DNA from: an uncultured Bacteroidales bacterium
GTDB lineage: Bacteria; Bacteroidota; Bacteroidia; Bacteroidales; Bacteroidaceae
Assembly (NCBI GenBank): GCA_902799685.1
Contig: CADCBO010000007.1
Coordinates: 1-64,000, forward strand
Reading direction: 5' to 3'
Length of the DNA stretch: 64,000 nt
Position numbers and translations under genes: made by a program. Positions 5,775-14,667 of this stretch are shown here, in pieces. Positions within the stretch are counted from its first letter, which is position 1; every line of letters starts with the position of its first letter. The notes under the pieces are model-generated. The model saw nothing but the letters and a program-made list of their open reading frames with translations, was not told the DNA's origin and did no database searches.

Positions 5775-7373
5775 ATGGAAGAAAAGAAAGCCGTTTTGTA
5801 TTGTCGCGTTAGCAGCGATGAGCAAGCCAAGGGATGCTCTCTGGATTTCCAGGAAGCAGAAATGAGGAAGTGGTGTATAGAGCATCATGTTGAGATTGTA
5901 AAAGTGTACAGAGAGGATTTCTCGGCAAAAACAATAAACCGTCCGGAGCTGAGTAAGGCGTTATCGGAGTTAAAGAAGAACGAATATAGAGTTGACTATT
6001 TCCTTGTGCTGAGGTGGAATCGATTGTCCAGAGAGACTTTTGATGGCCTCTATCTAATGAAACAGATGGGTAAATATGGCATACAAGTGAATGCAATACA
6101 GGAGTGGTATGATGATGGTATCCCTGAAGCCGAATATATGTTAGGAATGCAGTTGATAAATGCACATGTAGATAACAGGAAACGTGCGACTGCAACCAAG
6201 GATGGAATCCACCAAACCTTAAAGAACGGGAGATGCGCCAATAAGGCACCAAGGGGTTATAAGAACATGAGGAATGGAGACCATGACAAGTGGGTTGAAA
6301 TAGATTCAGAGGTCGGTCCACTAGTACAGGAGGCCTTTACGGAGGTTGCGAAGGGACAGAAGGCCCCAACACTTGTATGGAGGGAGATGAAGAAAAAGGG
6401 CTTGAAATGTGAGAAGCAATCGTTCTTTGATATGCTTAGGAACCGTTTTTATGTTGGCGATGTGTTTGTGCCAGCATACAATAGTGACCCGGACCAGTAT
6501 GTTAAGGGAGTACATGAGCCCTTGGTCAGTGAGGATATATTCGAGAAAGTGCAAGCCGTTCTCAATCCGTCTGCACGTCGTAGACGCGATTACGCATCAC
6601 ATAAAGATAAGATAAGGACAGTTAAGATGCCACAGCCGGATTTCTACCTGCGGGATTTCCTTGTATGCCCTCATTGCGGTAGCAAACTCCGTGCTTCTTT
6701 CAGCACGGGTCGTCATGCCAAATACCCTTATTATCATTGTAACAACTGTCATAAGTTCCGCATAAAGGCGGATGCTCTTAACCATGAATTTGAAACATCC
6801 CTGAACGGCTTAATACCACCAGAGAATTTGGTACGATTGTTTCAGGAGATATACGAGGATGTTGTAGGGGAGAGTAGGAGGTCTCGTGAACAACGTATCA
6901 CAAAACTACGAGAGGAAATAAAGAAAAGAGAGGAGATGTTGGAGGAATCACAGGATTTGCTTGCTAGTCGTCAACTGTCCCTAGGGGACTATTCTGACAT
7001 GGCAGTCAGGTATAAAAAGGAGATAGCAATAATGAAATCTGAGTATAACGAACTTGTGTACCAGCCCTCAGACAAGTCTATTGCCGAGAAAGGCATTGCA
7101 GCATCAAGTATCCTGAATCAGTTAGGAGACCTGTTGTCGCAACTGCCTGTAAATGAGAAGATTGAGTTGCTCGGTTCGACTTTATCTGAAAAAATCGTTT
7201 TGGGTGACAAAAAAAGTCGAACCGTTTACCTGAAACCGGCCCTTGCTCTAATTGCTGGAATATCAAGTGATTGCAAGGATAAAAAAGAAACGGACCGTGA
7301 ATTTTCGTTCACAGCCCGTCTCAGTACCCAGAGCCGGGGTCGAACCGGCACGGGTTGCCCCACTGGTGTTTGA
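5775..7373 (+). CDS. Large serine recombinase (integrase)
   Basis: A 532-aa large serine integrase. Catalytic N-domain: AVLYCRVSSDEQAKGC with nucleophile S13 and LRWNRLSRE at 79-87. Recombinase domain about 155-265. Zinc ribbon with C298, C301, C322 and C325. Coiled-coil-rich segment about 365-445. Such enzymes integrate and excise elements between short att sites. The last roughly 16 codons lie inside the tRNA-Leu gene on the opposite strand, so the present C-terminus (after about residue 516) is supplied by host DNA at the attachment site; the excised circle would encode a different tail. This is strong evidence that the element integrated here under this enzyme. Confidence 0.9.
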   Translation: MEEKKAVLYCRVSSDEQAKGCSLDFQEAEMRKWCIEHHVEIVKVYREDFSAKTINRPELSKALSELKKNEYRVDYFLVLRWNRLSRETFDGLYLMKQMGKYGIQVNAIQEWYDDGIPEAEYMLGMQLINAHVDNRKRATATKDGIHQTLKNGRCANKAPRGYKNMRNGDHDKWVEIDSEVGPLVQEAFTEVAKGQKAPTLVWREMKKKGLKCEKQSFFDMLRNRFYVGDVFVPAYNSDPDQYVKGVHEPLVSEDIFEKVQAVLNPSARRRRDYASHKDKIRTVKMPQPDFYLRDFLVCPHCGSKLRASFSTGRHAKYPYYHCNNCHKFRIKADALNHEFETSLNGLIPPENLVRLFQEIYEDVVGESRRSREQRITKLREEIKKREEMLEESQDLLASRQLSLGDYSDMAVRYKKEIAIMKSEYNELVYQPSDKSIAEKGIAASSILNQLGDLLSQLPVNEKIELLGSTLSEKIVLGDKKSRTVYLKPALALIAGISSDCKDKKETDREFSFTARLSTQSRGRTGTGCPTGV

Positions 7374-7406
7374 GACCAGCGCGTCTACCGATTCCGCCAT
7401 CTGGGC
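7325..7406 (-). tRNA. tRNA-Leu(CAA)
   Basis: Complete 82-nt cloverleaf on the minus strand: acceptor GCCCAGA paired with TCTGGGT (G1-U72 wobble), discriminator A, anticodon stem CTGGT/ACCAG with loop CTCAAAC giving anticodon CAA, a long variable arm, and T-arm GGTTCGACCCC region. CCA is not encoded. The 3' half overlaps the antisense 3' end of the integrase gene, and the 3' end faces the mobile element, the usual orientation for tRNA-targeted integration. Confidence 0.95.
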
Positions 7407-7424
7407 TTGGTGTCAAAACCGCCG

Positions 7425-7432
7425 CGAAGGTA
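7425..7432 (-). promoter_or_regulatory. Promoter -7 box of tRNA-Leu
   Basis: TACCTTCG on the minus strand, 18 bp upstream of the mature tRNA 5' end, matching TAnnTTCG. Confidence 0.5.
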
Positions 7433-7503
7433 CAACATTTTACTGAAACTAAAGGATAGGCCGGGCTTTTTTTTAGAATCCCGCCTTTTTGTGGACTGAA
7501 AGC

Positions 7504-7533
7504 TTGTTTTTCTGAAAAAATGACATATCTTCG
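7504..7533 (+). promoter_or_regulatory. Promoter of manC
   Basis: TTG at 7504-7506 and TATCTTCG at 7526-7533 with a 19-nt gap, 45 bp before the ATG. Confidence 0.55.
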
Positions 7534-7578
7534 TAGCAGACTATCCGTCTAAACGGATCAAACCATATAAAAAGTACT

Positions 7579-8667
7579 ATGTTAGGATCAGATAATTTCT
7601 GCGTTGTGCTGGCAGGCGGTTTCGGCACAAGGTTATGGCCTTTAAGCCGCAAGGGTATGCCCAAACAGTTCCTTGATTTCAACAATAACGGCAATACGCT
7701 GATTAAGGAGACGGTTGCCAGAATGAGGCGCATATTCCCTGAGGAGAACATCATTGTTTCCACTAATCTGGATTTTTACGAGGATGTGTGCACGCAGTTG
7801 CCTGATCTGAATCCGCTTCAGGTCTTGCGCGAGCCTGTCATGAAAGGCACTGCACCCAGCGCAACGCTTGCATCGTACCATATCCGCGACATCAATCCCA
7901 ATGCAAACATACTGATAGTACCGTCGGACCTAGTAATAAAGGATGAGCAACCCTATCTGGATGTGATTGAGAAGGGTATGGCTTTTGTAAATGACAACAA
8001 ATGCATACTGACCGTGGGCATAAGGCCTACCCGACCTGAGACACGTTTCGGTTATATCCAGATCAATGAGAAGATGGCCGAGGGTATTTACAGCGTGCGT
8101 ACGTTTACCGAGAAACCAGAGGAGTCATTCGCCAAGGTGTTTGTGGATAGCGGTGAGTTCTACTGGAACTCCGGCATTCTGATGTGGAACGTGAACTCTT
8201 TCATAGAGATTGCCAAGGTTTGCCTGCCGGAGATGGTGTCGCAGTTTAACCGTATCTATGATACCAAGCACAACCGTGACGAGCGGCGGAGTCTGCTCTA
8301 TTCGGTCTATGAAGCGTTCCCGCATATCTCGATAGACTATGGCATACTGGAAAAGACCGACAACGTATGTATGGCCATAGGTGATTTCCGATGGAATGAC
8401 ATTGAGACTTGGGATTTGCTCTATGACTATTGTGCCAAGGATGCCGAAGGCAATGTACTGGGTATGTATAACTATCAGGTGTATAACTGCCGTGACAGTA
8501 TGTTCCTGTGCAACAAGGAAAAGAAACTTGTGGTGATAGATGACCTGAGCGATTTTCTGGTGGTGGATACCGATGATGTGCTTGTTATATGCCGCAGGAA
8601 CAACGAGACCGACTTTAAGAAGTATATAAATGACGCCATGCTAAAGTATGGCGAGAAATACTCTTAA
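7579..8667 (+). CDS. manC: Mannose-1-phosphate guanylyltransferase
   Basis: A 362-aa nucleotidyltransferase that makes GDP-mannose from mannose-1-phosphate and GTP for glycan and GDP-sugar synthesis. The GTP-binding signature is clear at residues 11-31: LAGGFGTRLWPLS followed by KGMPKQF. FTEKPE near residue 177 and the NSGILMW segment near residue 197 also fit the family. The protein has the short, monofunctional form without the C-terminal cupin (phosphomannose isomerase) domain found in bifunctional ManC/AlgA. It is preceded by its own promoter and followed by a terminator before the antiporter gene. Confidence 0.93.
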   Translation: MLGSDNFCVVLAGGFGTRLWPLSRKGMPKQFLDFNNNGNTLIKETVARMRRIFPEENIIVSTNLDFYEDVCTQLPDLNPLQVLREPVMKGTAPSATLASYHIRDINPNANILIVPSDLVIKDEQPYLDVIEKGMAFVNDNKCILTVGIRPTRPETRFGYIQINEKMAEGIYSVRTFTEKPEESFAKVFVDSGEFYWNSGILMWNVNSFIEIAKVCLPEMVSQFNRIYDTKHNRDERRSLLYSVYEAFPHISIDYGILEKTDNVCMAIGDFRWNDIETWDLLYDYCAKDAEGNVLGMYNYQVYNCRDSMFLCNKEKKLVVIDDLSDFLVVDTDDVLVICRRNNETDFKKYINDAMLKYGEKYS

Positions 8668-8674
8668 CTTTGCA

Positions 8675-8701
8675 GGGCCGCCCGGTAAAGGCGGTCCTTT
8701 T
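8675..8701 (+). terminator. Intrinsic terminator after manC
   Basis: 8-bp stem GGGCCGCC/GGCGGTCC (one G-U pair) with a 7-nt loop followed by TTTT. It lies only 6 bp before the next ATG, so the antiporter gene probably depends on readthrough or a promoter inside manC. Confidence 0.7.
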
Positions 8702-8706
8702 ATATT

Positions 8707-9999
8707 ATGAAAGAGAATAAGGTTAAGATGCCGGGGTTCCTGGCTTTGAGCCCCATAGTGGTTTTTCTGGTTGTTTATCTGGTGTCGTCACTGCTGGCAG
8801 GTGATTTCTATAAGGTGCCGGTGTCATCGGCATTCCTTCTGGCATCGGTCTATGCGGTGGCCATCACTCCGGGTAAGCTGAACTATCGTATCAATGTGTT
8901 CTCTGAGAGCGCCGGACACTGGAACATCATGCTCATGGTGTGGATATTCATGCTGGCCGGCGCATTTGCGGGGTCGGCAAAGGAGATTGGCTCCATAGAG
9001 GCAACCGTGAACTTTACGCTCAATATCATACCTGCACGGTTCCTGCTGGCAGGGTTGTTCTTGACGGCTTGTTTTGTGTCTCTTGCCATTGGCACCAGTG
9101 TAGGCACCATTGTGGCTCTGGTTCCCATTGCAAGCGGAATAGCCCAGGAGACTGGCGTGAGTCAGGCCATGATGACGGCGCTGGTAGTGGGAGGATCTTT
9201 CTTTGGCGACAACCTTTCATTCATTTCGGATACCACCATTGCAGCCACGCGGGCCGTGGGGTGCGCCATGAGTGACAAGTTCCGCGCAAACTTCATGATT
9301 GTATTGCCGGCAGTGCTGGTTGTGGCGGGATATTACGTGTTCAAAGGCTTGAGTATCCAGACCGCATCCGATGTCCATCCCATAGAGTGGCTCAAGCTGC
9401 TGCCGTACCTTTCAGTGATTTTGCTGGCTCTCTTTGGAGTGGATGTGACACTGGTGCTGGTTATTGGAATACTGCTCAATGCCGTGGTGGGATTCGGAAC
9501 GGATACGCTGGATTGGTTTTCGTTGCTGGGTTCTGTAGGTAACGGTATAGCAGGTATGGGTGACCTGATAATAGTCACGTTGCTGGCTGGCGGAATGCTG
9601 GGTATAATACGGTATAACGGCGGACTGGAATACATAACCAGAGGCATTGCCAACCATGTTCACGGACGCAGGGGGGCGGAGCTTGGCATTGGTCTCCTTA
9701 CTGTTCTTGCCAACCTTTGTACCGCCAACAACACCATTGCCATAATAACGGTGGGCGGAATAGTGAATGACATATCTGATAAGTTTGACATTCCCAAGCG
9801 ACGTGCCGCCAGCCTGATGGATATTTTCAGCTGTTTTGTCCAGGGCGTGATACCATACGGTGCGCAGTTGCTCATGGCTGCCGGCCTTACGGGTCTGGCT
9901 ACCACGCAGATAATCCCTTATCTTTACTATCCTTTTGCTGCAGGAATCTGTGTAATACTGTCTATCCTTTTCCGTAATAATCTGAAACGCTCCAAATGA
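8707..9999 (+). CDS. NhaC-family Na+/H+ antiporter
   Basis: A 430-aa inner-membrane protein with about 11-12 hydrophobic segments. Segments such as GTSVGTIVALVPIASGIA, FFGDNLSFISDTTIAATRAVG and NNTIAIITVGGIVNDI correspond to conserved regions of the NhaC / ion transporter superfamily. Expected role: sodium export coupled to proton entry. A substrate other than sodium (NhaC paralogues can exchange malate and lactate) cannot be excluded. It overlaps the next gene by 4 nt (ATGA), indicating a two-gene operon. Confidence 0.85.
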   Translation: MKENKVKMPGFLALSPIVVFLVVYLVSSLLAGDFYKVPVSSAFLLASVYAVAITPGKLNYRINVFSESAGHWNIMLMVWIFMLAGAFAGSAKEIGSIEATVNFTLNIIPARFLLAGLFLTACFVSLAIGTSVGTIVALVPIASGIAQETGVSQAMMTALVVGGSFFGDNLSFISDTTIAATRAVGCAMSDKFRANFMIVLPAVLVVAGYYVFKGLSIQTASDVHPIEWLKLLPYLSVILLALFGVDVTLVLVIGILLNAVVGFGTDTLDWFSLLGSVGNGIAGMGDLIIVTLLAGGMLGIIRYNGGLEYITRGIANHVHGRRGAELGIGLLTVLANLCTANNTIAIITVGGIVNDISDKFDIPKRRAASLMDIFSCFVQGVIPYGAQLLMAAGLTGLATTQIIPYLYYPFAAGICVILSILFRNNLKRSK

Positions 10000-10634
10000 A
10001 ATATATGGAAAAACTCAAGAAAGATGCTTTGAGGCTTGCCTTATGGTATATAGTGGTAATCATAATCAGTTTTGCAGGCGGATATATTGTAGGTCCCGAT
10101 TATCCTGTCCGTACGATGGCCATTGTAGCAATCATAAGTAATATTGCCTTTGTGGTTTATTACAGCTTCTGGGCCATGTTCCTGAAAGATTTCAAGGAAC
10201 GGTATGAGAGCAATGAATCAATGCCTAAGGGGATAAGGTCAGGGTTCATAAGGAAGGGATTGCTGGCGGCACTCTTCATTACCGTAGTCATTGCAATATT
10301 GTATCTGTCCATATTATCGGATAATAATGCTGTCAGCGATGTGTCAAAATTGCGTATAATAGAACGCGTTGATAAGTCTGTGACAGCTCTTGCTATTGTT
10401 CTTACGGCTTGTGCATATTTCATGTTCAATAAGATGACTGATAAGAACAGCTTTATGCATACTATCACGGTAATACTGGGTATATTGACTATCATGTATG
10501 TTGTTTATGCTGTTTTTTCTACAAGTATGGATGATATTTTCAGCTTCATACTGATAGTGGTTGAATATGTCATGCAGTTTGTCTTTTTCCGTAAGATCCA
10601 TAAGGGATATGAGTTTACCGACCCACACAAATGA
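9996..10634 (+). CDS. Conserved membrane protein of unknown function
   Basis: A 212-aa protein with about six predicted membrane segments (around residues 13-32, 42-62, 90-108, 130-148, 155-175 and 178-198) separated by short charged loops. The first ATG overlaps the stop codon of the antiporter gene; a second ATG three codons later would also work. No catalytic motif recognised. Translational coupling suggests a role connected with the antiporter, but that is only context. Confidence 0.65.
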   Translation: MKYMEKLKKDALRLALWYIVVIIISFAGGYIVGPDYPVRTMAIVAIISNIAFVVYYSFWAMFLKDFKERYESNESMPKGIRSGFIRKGLLAALFITVVIAILYLSILSDNNAVSDVSKLRIIERVDKSVTALAIVLTACAYFMFNKMTDKNSFMHTITVILGILTIMYVVYAVFSTSMDDIFSFILIVVEYVMQFVFFRKIHKGYEFTDPHK

Positions 10635-10645
10635 AAATAAAAAAA

Positions 10646-10669
10646 GGGTGTCAGACGACACCCTTTTTT
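10646..10669. terminator. Bidirectional intrinsic terminator
   Basis: GGGTGTC, loop AGAC, GACACCC with TTTTTT on the right and AAAAAA on the left, between convergent genes ending at 10634 and 10685. Confidence 0.9.
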
Positions 10670-10684
10670 GTTGTTGACAGTTGA

Positions 10685-11095
10685 TTAATAGGTAATCTTG
10701 GTGGGCTCCATTGCCTTGGCCTGGGCAATCATCTTCTCCAGTTCGGCAACTGAAGGAACGCGGTTGCAGAGGTTCTTCTCATTGTTTACTGCAACAAGCT
10801 TGGGCTGCAGGTTAGCGGGAACCCTGTGACGGAACTCCTTGATGGTGTCAACACCGGCGGCCTCAAGCAGCTCGGCAAACTGGCCGGCTATTCCGTTTAC
10901 GCGGAACAGGTCTGCATGGTTGGTCCACTTAAGAATAAGCTTGGGTGAAATACCTGTGGCATCGGCAATCTTTACACGGCCACTCTTGGTTGCGCACTTT
11001 TTAAGCAGATCATCGGTGGTCTTGATGCCTGCGGTTGCCAACTTTGCTGCATAAGCAGCTCCAATTCCCTCAATCTGTTCAATCTTGTAACTCAT
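10685..11095 (-). CDS. DUF4332 helix-hairpin-helix protein
   Basis: A 136-aa small cytosolic protein with two helix-hairpin-helix-like repeats: IEGIGAAYAAKLATAGIKTTDDLL near the N-terminus and VNGIAGQFAELLEAAGVDTIKEF in the middle. The glycine-centred turns (EGIG, NGIA) followed by a helix and a T-x-x-D/E-L/F segment are typical of DUF4332, which resembles the DNA-binding HhH modules of ribosomal S13 and polymerases. A DNA- or nucleic-acid-binding role is inferred from the fold. Single-gene unit. Confidence 0.85.
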   Translation of the reverse strand: MSYKIEQIEGIGAAYAAKLATAGIKTTDDLLKKCATKSGRVKIADATGISPKLILKWTNHADLFRVNGIAGQFAELLEAAGVDTIKEFRHRVPANLQPKLVAVNNEKNLCNRVPSVAELEKMIAQAKAMEPTKITY

Positions 11096-11215
11096 ATCTG
11101 TCCTTTTAGGTTAATAAATAGTTTAGTTAGCGTGGCATAAAGTTATTACAATTATTTCAAAATATTGGTCAAGTCTATAAAAAAAATTGAGTCCGGAATT
11201 TCCGGACTCATGTTG

Positions 11216-11289
11216 CGCTCCTTCTAGGACTTGAACCTAGGACCCCCTGATTAACAGTCAGATGCTCTAACCAACTGAGCTAAAGAAGC
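11216..11289 (-). tRNA. tRNA-Asn(GTT)
   Basis: 74-nt cloverleaf on the minus strand: acceptor GCTTCTT/AAGGAGC, D-arm AGCTCAGTTGGTTAGAGC, anticodon loop CTGTTAA (anticodon GTT), T-arm CTAGG-TTCAAGT-CCTAG, discriminator G, no encoded CCA. Confidence 0.95.
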
Positions 11290-11329
11290 TTTTTGCCACA
11301 TTTGGGGCGTTCTGCCCTCAAACGCGGTG

Positions 11330-11337
11330 CAAATTTA
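11330..11337 (-). promoter_or_regulatory. Promoter -7 box of tRNA-Asn
   Basis: TAAATTTG on the minus strand, 40 bp upstream of the tRNA 5' end; matches TAnnTTTG. Confidence 0.5.
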
Positions 11338-11401
11338 CCGCCTTTTTTGGAATATCCAACACCTGCGGCCAAAAAAATCGGCGGGAAAGCCAAATTTTAT
11401 A

Positions 11402-11409
11402 TATCTTCG
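11402..11409 (+). promoter_or_regulatory. Promoter -7 box of the S41 peptidase gene
   Basis: TATCTTCG 28 bp before the ATG at 11438; matches TAnnTTCG. No clear -33 element. Confidence 0.45.
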
Positions 11410-11437
11410 CGCAGATGTATCACAGAATTCAATTGCT

Positions 11438-13108
11438 ATGAAGAGTTTTTTAAGGGTATTAGCCCTGTTTATCATATTGGTACCGGCTTCTGCGCCTGTT
11501 TTTTCACAGAACCCCGAGGACCACAATTTTGAACTTGCCAGGAATCTGGAGGTGTTTCACCAGATTGTAACTGAACTGGACCGATACTATGTGGATACCA
11601 TTAATCCCGCCAAGACAGTGGAAACGGGCATATCGGCCATGCTCAAAGGTATAGACCCATATACCGAGTACTATCCGGAGAAGGATATCAATGACCTTAA
11701 GATGATTACCACGGGTAAATATGCCGGAATTGGTGCCATGATACGTCAATATACCGGTAGGGACTATATTTACATAGATGAGCCTTATGAGGGTATGCCT
11801 GCGGCTCGGGCCGGGCTCAGAGGCGGTGATGAGATACTGAGCATAGACGGTGAGAGCATGAAGGGAAAGCCGTCATCTTACGTGAGCGACCATCTTCGCG
11901 GTGAGGCTGACACCAAGCTGACTGTAACGGTGCGTCGTCCTGGGGTAAAGGATTCCATAAGCATTGATGTTATCCGCAGTGTCATATCATTGCCGGCCGT
12001 ACCATATTACGGTATGTGGCAGGGTTACGGGTATATACTGTTGGAGCAGTTTACCGAGAACTGTTCCCGTAGTGTCATGAAGGCTCTGGTGGAGCTTAAG
12101 GAGCAGGGTGCCAAGGGCATTATACTGGATCTGCGCGGCAACGGCGGAGGACTGCTGAATGAGGCGGTTGAGATTGTGGGCCTTTTTGTTCCCAAGGGTA
12201 CCAAACTTGTAGAGACACGCGGCAAGATTCCGCAGGCGGCATCAACGTATGTCACGCAGCGTAATCCTATTGATGAGAATATCCCGTTGGTGGTACTGAC
12301 CGATGAACAGTCGGCATCGGCATCGGAGATAGTGGCCGGTAGCCTTCAGGACCTGGACCGTGCGGTGATTGTGGGTACCCGTACATTCGGCAAGGGACTG
12401 GTACAGAGTACCCGTATGCTGCCGTTCAACGGAACGCTTAAGGTTACTATAGCCAAGTATTACATTCCCAGTGGCCGGTGCATACAGGAGATAGACTATT
12501 CACGCAGGAACGAGAACGGCCAGGCGCAGCACATTCCTGACAGCCTGACCAATGTCTTTTATACCGCAGCAGGCCGTCCGGTGCGTGATGGCGGCGGAAT
12601 ACGTCCGGATGTGGAATGCAAGCAGGACACCATGCCCGATATCCTTTACTACCTGTCACAGAACGTAGTGCTGTTTGATTTTATCAATGATTGGTGCTCA
12701 AGGCATGAAAGCATTTCTCCGGCACAGGATTTCAGACTGACGGACCAGGATTACGCCGATTTTAAGGATTTTGTATGCAATTCGGACTTCAAGTATGAGA
12801 GCAATAGCGGCAAGGCACTCAAGTCACTTATAAAGATTGCCCAGCGTGAGGGCTTGGCCGACAAGGCAAAGGAGGAGTTCGATGCCCTGGAAAGCAAGCT
12901 CCAGTATGACCTTAAGAATGACCTGGATGTATTCCGTAAGGACCTGGAGAGCGTGATTGCCTTGGAGATAGTGATCCGCTACTATTATCAGCGTGGAGCT
13001 GTGATGCAGAACATCAAGTCCGACAAGTTCCTTGCCGAGGCGGTAAAGGTCCTGAATGACCGTAAGAGCTATGATTCCATTCTGGCAGGTCCCGCTGGCA
13101 GGAAGTGA
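11438..13108 (+). CDS. S41 family C-terminal processing peptidase
   Basis: A 556-aa exported protease (ATG 11438; an upstream in-frame extension would add a non-signal sequence through the promoter). Signal peptide: MKSFLRVLALFIILVPASA with cleavage near VFSQ. A PDZ domain (YAGIGAMIRQY to GDEILSIDGESM) is followed by the S41 core. The catalytic Ser-Lys dyad is expected at S294 (in SASASEIVAG) and K319 (in TFGKGLVQ); the 25-residue spacing matches the family. CtpA/Prc-type enzymes trim C-termini of periplasmic or cell-wall-linked proteins. The C-terminal 150 residues form a helical domain. Its stop is 1 bp from the 3' end of the convergent gene. Confidence 0.93.
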   Translation: MKSFLRVLALFIILVPASAPVFSQNPEDHNFELARNLEVFHQIVTELDRYYVDTINPAKTVETGISAMLKGIDPYTEYYPEKDINDLKMITTGKYAGIGAMIRQYTGRDYIYIDEPYEGMPAARAGLRGGDEILSIDGESMKGKPSSYVSDHLRGEADTKLTVTVRRPGVKDSISIDVIRSVISLPAVPYYGMWQGYGYILLEQFTENCSRSVMKALVELKEQGAKGIILDLRGNGGGLLNEAVEIVGLFVPKGTKLVETRGKIPQAASTYVTQRNPIDENIPLVVLTDEQSASASEIVAGSLQDLDRAVIVGTRTFGKGLVQSTRMLPFNGTLKVTIAKYYIPSGRCIQEIDYSRRNENGQAQHIPDSLTNVFYTAAGRPVRDGGGIRPDVECKQDTMPDILYYLSQNVVLFDFINDWCSRHESISPAQDFRLTDQDYADFKDFVCNSDFKYESNSGKALKSLIKIAQREGLADKAKEEFDALESKLQYDLKNDLDVFRKDLESVIALEIVIRYYYQRGAVMQNIKSDKFLAEAVKVLNDRKSYDSILAGPAGRK

Positions 13109-13109
13109 C

Positions 13110-13502
13110 TTATTCCAGTTTTTTCCGGTAGGAACCGTTTTTATCCTTGATTACGGTGACTGTCTCCGAGTGGTTGGACAGTGCTATGGTGGATACTATA
13201 TCGGTATTGTTATCGACGATAAGCAGACTGCTTTCCTGAGCGAACCGTCCCACGGAGAGTTTCAGGTCAGGCCGGGGGGTACCGCTGTAAAGCAGACTGT
13301 CATTCAAATATATGCTTAGAGGAGTGTCCAGAGCGGACTGGTCAAGCACTATCTCATAACGTTCCGTATATTGGACATTCTTGTTGTCAAACAACCTTAG
13401 CGAGAGGAACAGGAACAGCACTACGACAACCAGTACCAGCACAATCAAAACGAGTGATCCCAGCAGGAAAGAGTTGTTGGCTCTTGTAGTTCTTCTCTTC
13501 AT
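13110..13502 (-). CDS. Single-pass membrane protein, unknown function
   Basis: A 130-aa protein with a basic N-terminus (MKRRTTRANN), one long hydrophobic segment at about residues 11-37 and a polar, beta-rich remainder likely exposed in the periplasm. Nothing in the soluble part is recognised. Convergent with the S41 peptidase gene. Codon use resembles the host genes. Confidence 0.65.
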   Translation of the reverse strand: MKRRTTRANNSFLLGSLVLIVLVLVVVVLFLFLSLRLFDNKNVQYTERYEIVLDQSALDTPLSIYLNDSLLYSGTPRPDLKLSVGRFAQESSLLIVDNNTDIVSTIALSNHSETVTVIKDKNGSYRKKLE

Positions 13503-13588
13503 TTCATCTTAATTTGGGCACAAAGCTATCGGTTTTTCTTGTGCAAGTCAATAATTATTCCGAAAATTGCACCATCTAATCAGTTTAA

Positions 13589-14429
<841 letters not shown>

Positions 14430-14431
<2 letters not shown>

Positions 14432-14548
14432 TTGAGAATTGAGAATTGAGAATTGAAAAAATCCTCGCGGAAAACCGCGGGGATTTTTTATATCGCGGGC
14501 TTTTAACTCAGGTTCTAAGTATTAATTCTCAATTCTCAATTCTCAATT
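14430..14548. repeat. 25-bp inverted repeat made of GAGAATT-type units flanking a terminator
   Basis: Left arm 14430-14454 and right arm 14524-14548 are perfect inverted copies, each built from three tandem copies of a 7-bp unit (TTGAGAA on the left, TTCTCAA on the right). The left arm starts inside the stop codon of the preceding gene. The terminator at 14456-14489 lies between the arms. Confidence 0.85.
14456..14489 (+). terminator. Intrinsic terminator after the esterase gene
   Basis: 10-bp stem ATCCTCGCGG/CCGCGGGGAT (one T-G pair), loop AAAA, then TTTTT. An A-run precedes it, so it may work in both directions. Confidence 0.88.
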
Positions 14549-14559
14549 TTCAATTATTA

Positions 14560-14591
14560 TTTGGCCGTTAGGACAAAAAACTTTATCTTTG
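14560..14591 (+). promoter_or_regulatory. Promoter of the rimP-nusA-infB-suf operon
   Basis: TTTG at 14560-14563 and TATCTTTG at 14584-14591 with a 20-nt gap, an excellent match to the Bacteroidota consensus. The next gene start is 77 bp downstream. Confidence 0.75.
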
Positions 14592-14613
14592 CACCCGATA
14601 AGATGATGTGTGG

Positions 14614-14636
14614 AGAGGCTGTGAGGCCTCTTTTTT
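14614..14636 (+). terminator. Terminator-like hairpin in the rimP operon leader
   Basis: AGAGGC, loop TGTGAG, GCCTCT followed by TTTTT, located between the promoter and the rimP ATG (14668). In this position it can act as an attenuator for the whole operon, which includes the transcription elongation/termination factor NusA. Confidence 0.55.
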
Positions 14637-14667
14637 GTATCCATACATTACATATTGGTTTATTTAT

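Larger units (their letters stand above)
1211..7324. mobile_element. Integrated replicon-like element at tRNA-Leu with serine integrase
   Basis: About 6.1 kb inserted between a truncated host gene (ends 1210) and the 3' end of tRNA-Leu(CAA) (7325). Contents: small serine recombinase, ORF remnant, small ORF, Rep_trans-like initiator candidate, unknown 292-aa protein, FISUMP-like protein, two small ORFs, large serine integrase. The genes use AGG, AGA, GGG and ATA codons far more than the flanking host genes and look more A+T-rich. No relaxase, coat, Zot-like or conjugation gene is present, so it is neither an obvious ICE nor an inovirus. The right boundary is inferred from the integrase-tRNA overlap; the left boundary is inferred from the broken gene and no tRNA duplicate is visible there. 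Confidence 0.65.

Noticed and set aside
1211-7324. Integrated filamentous phage (inovirus)
   Set aside because: No Zot-like ATPase, no small hydrophobic coat proteins and a serine integrase instead of a tyrosine or IS-type one; the Rep-like gene alone is not enough.
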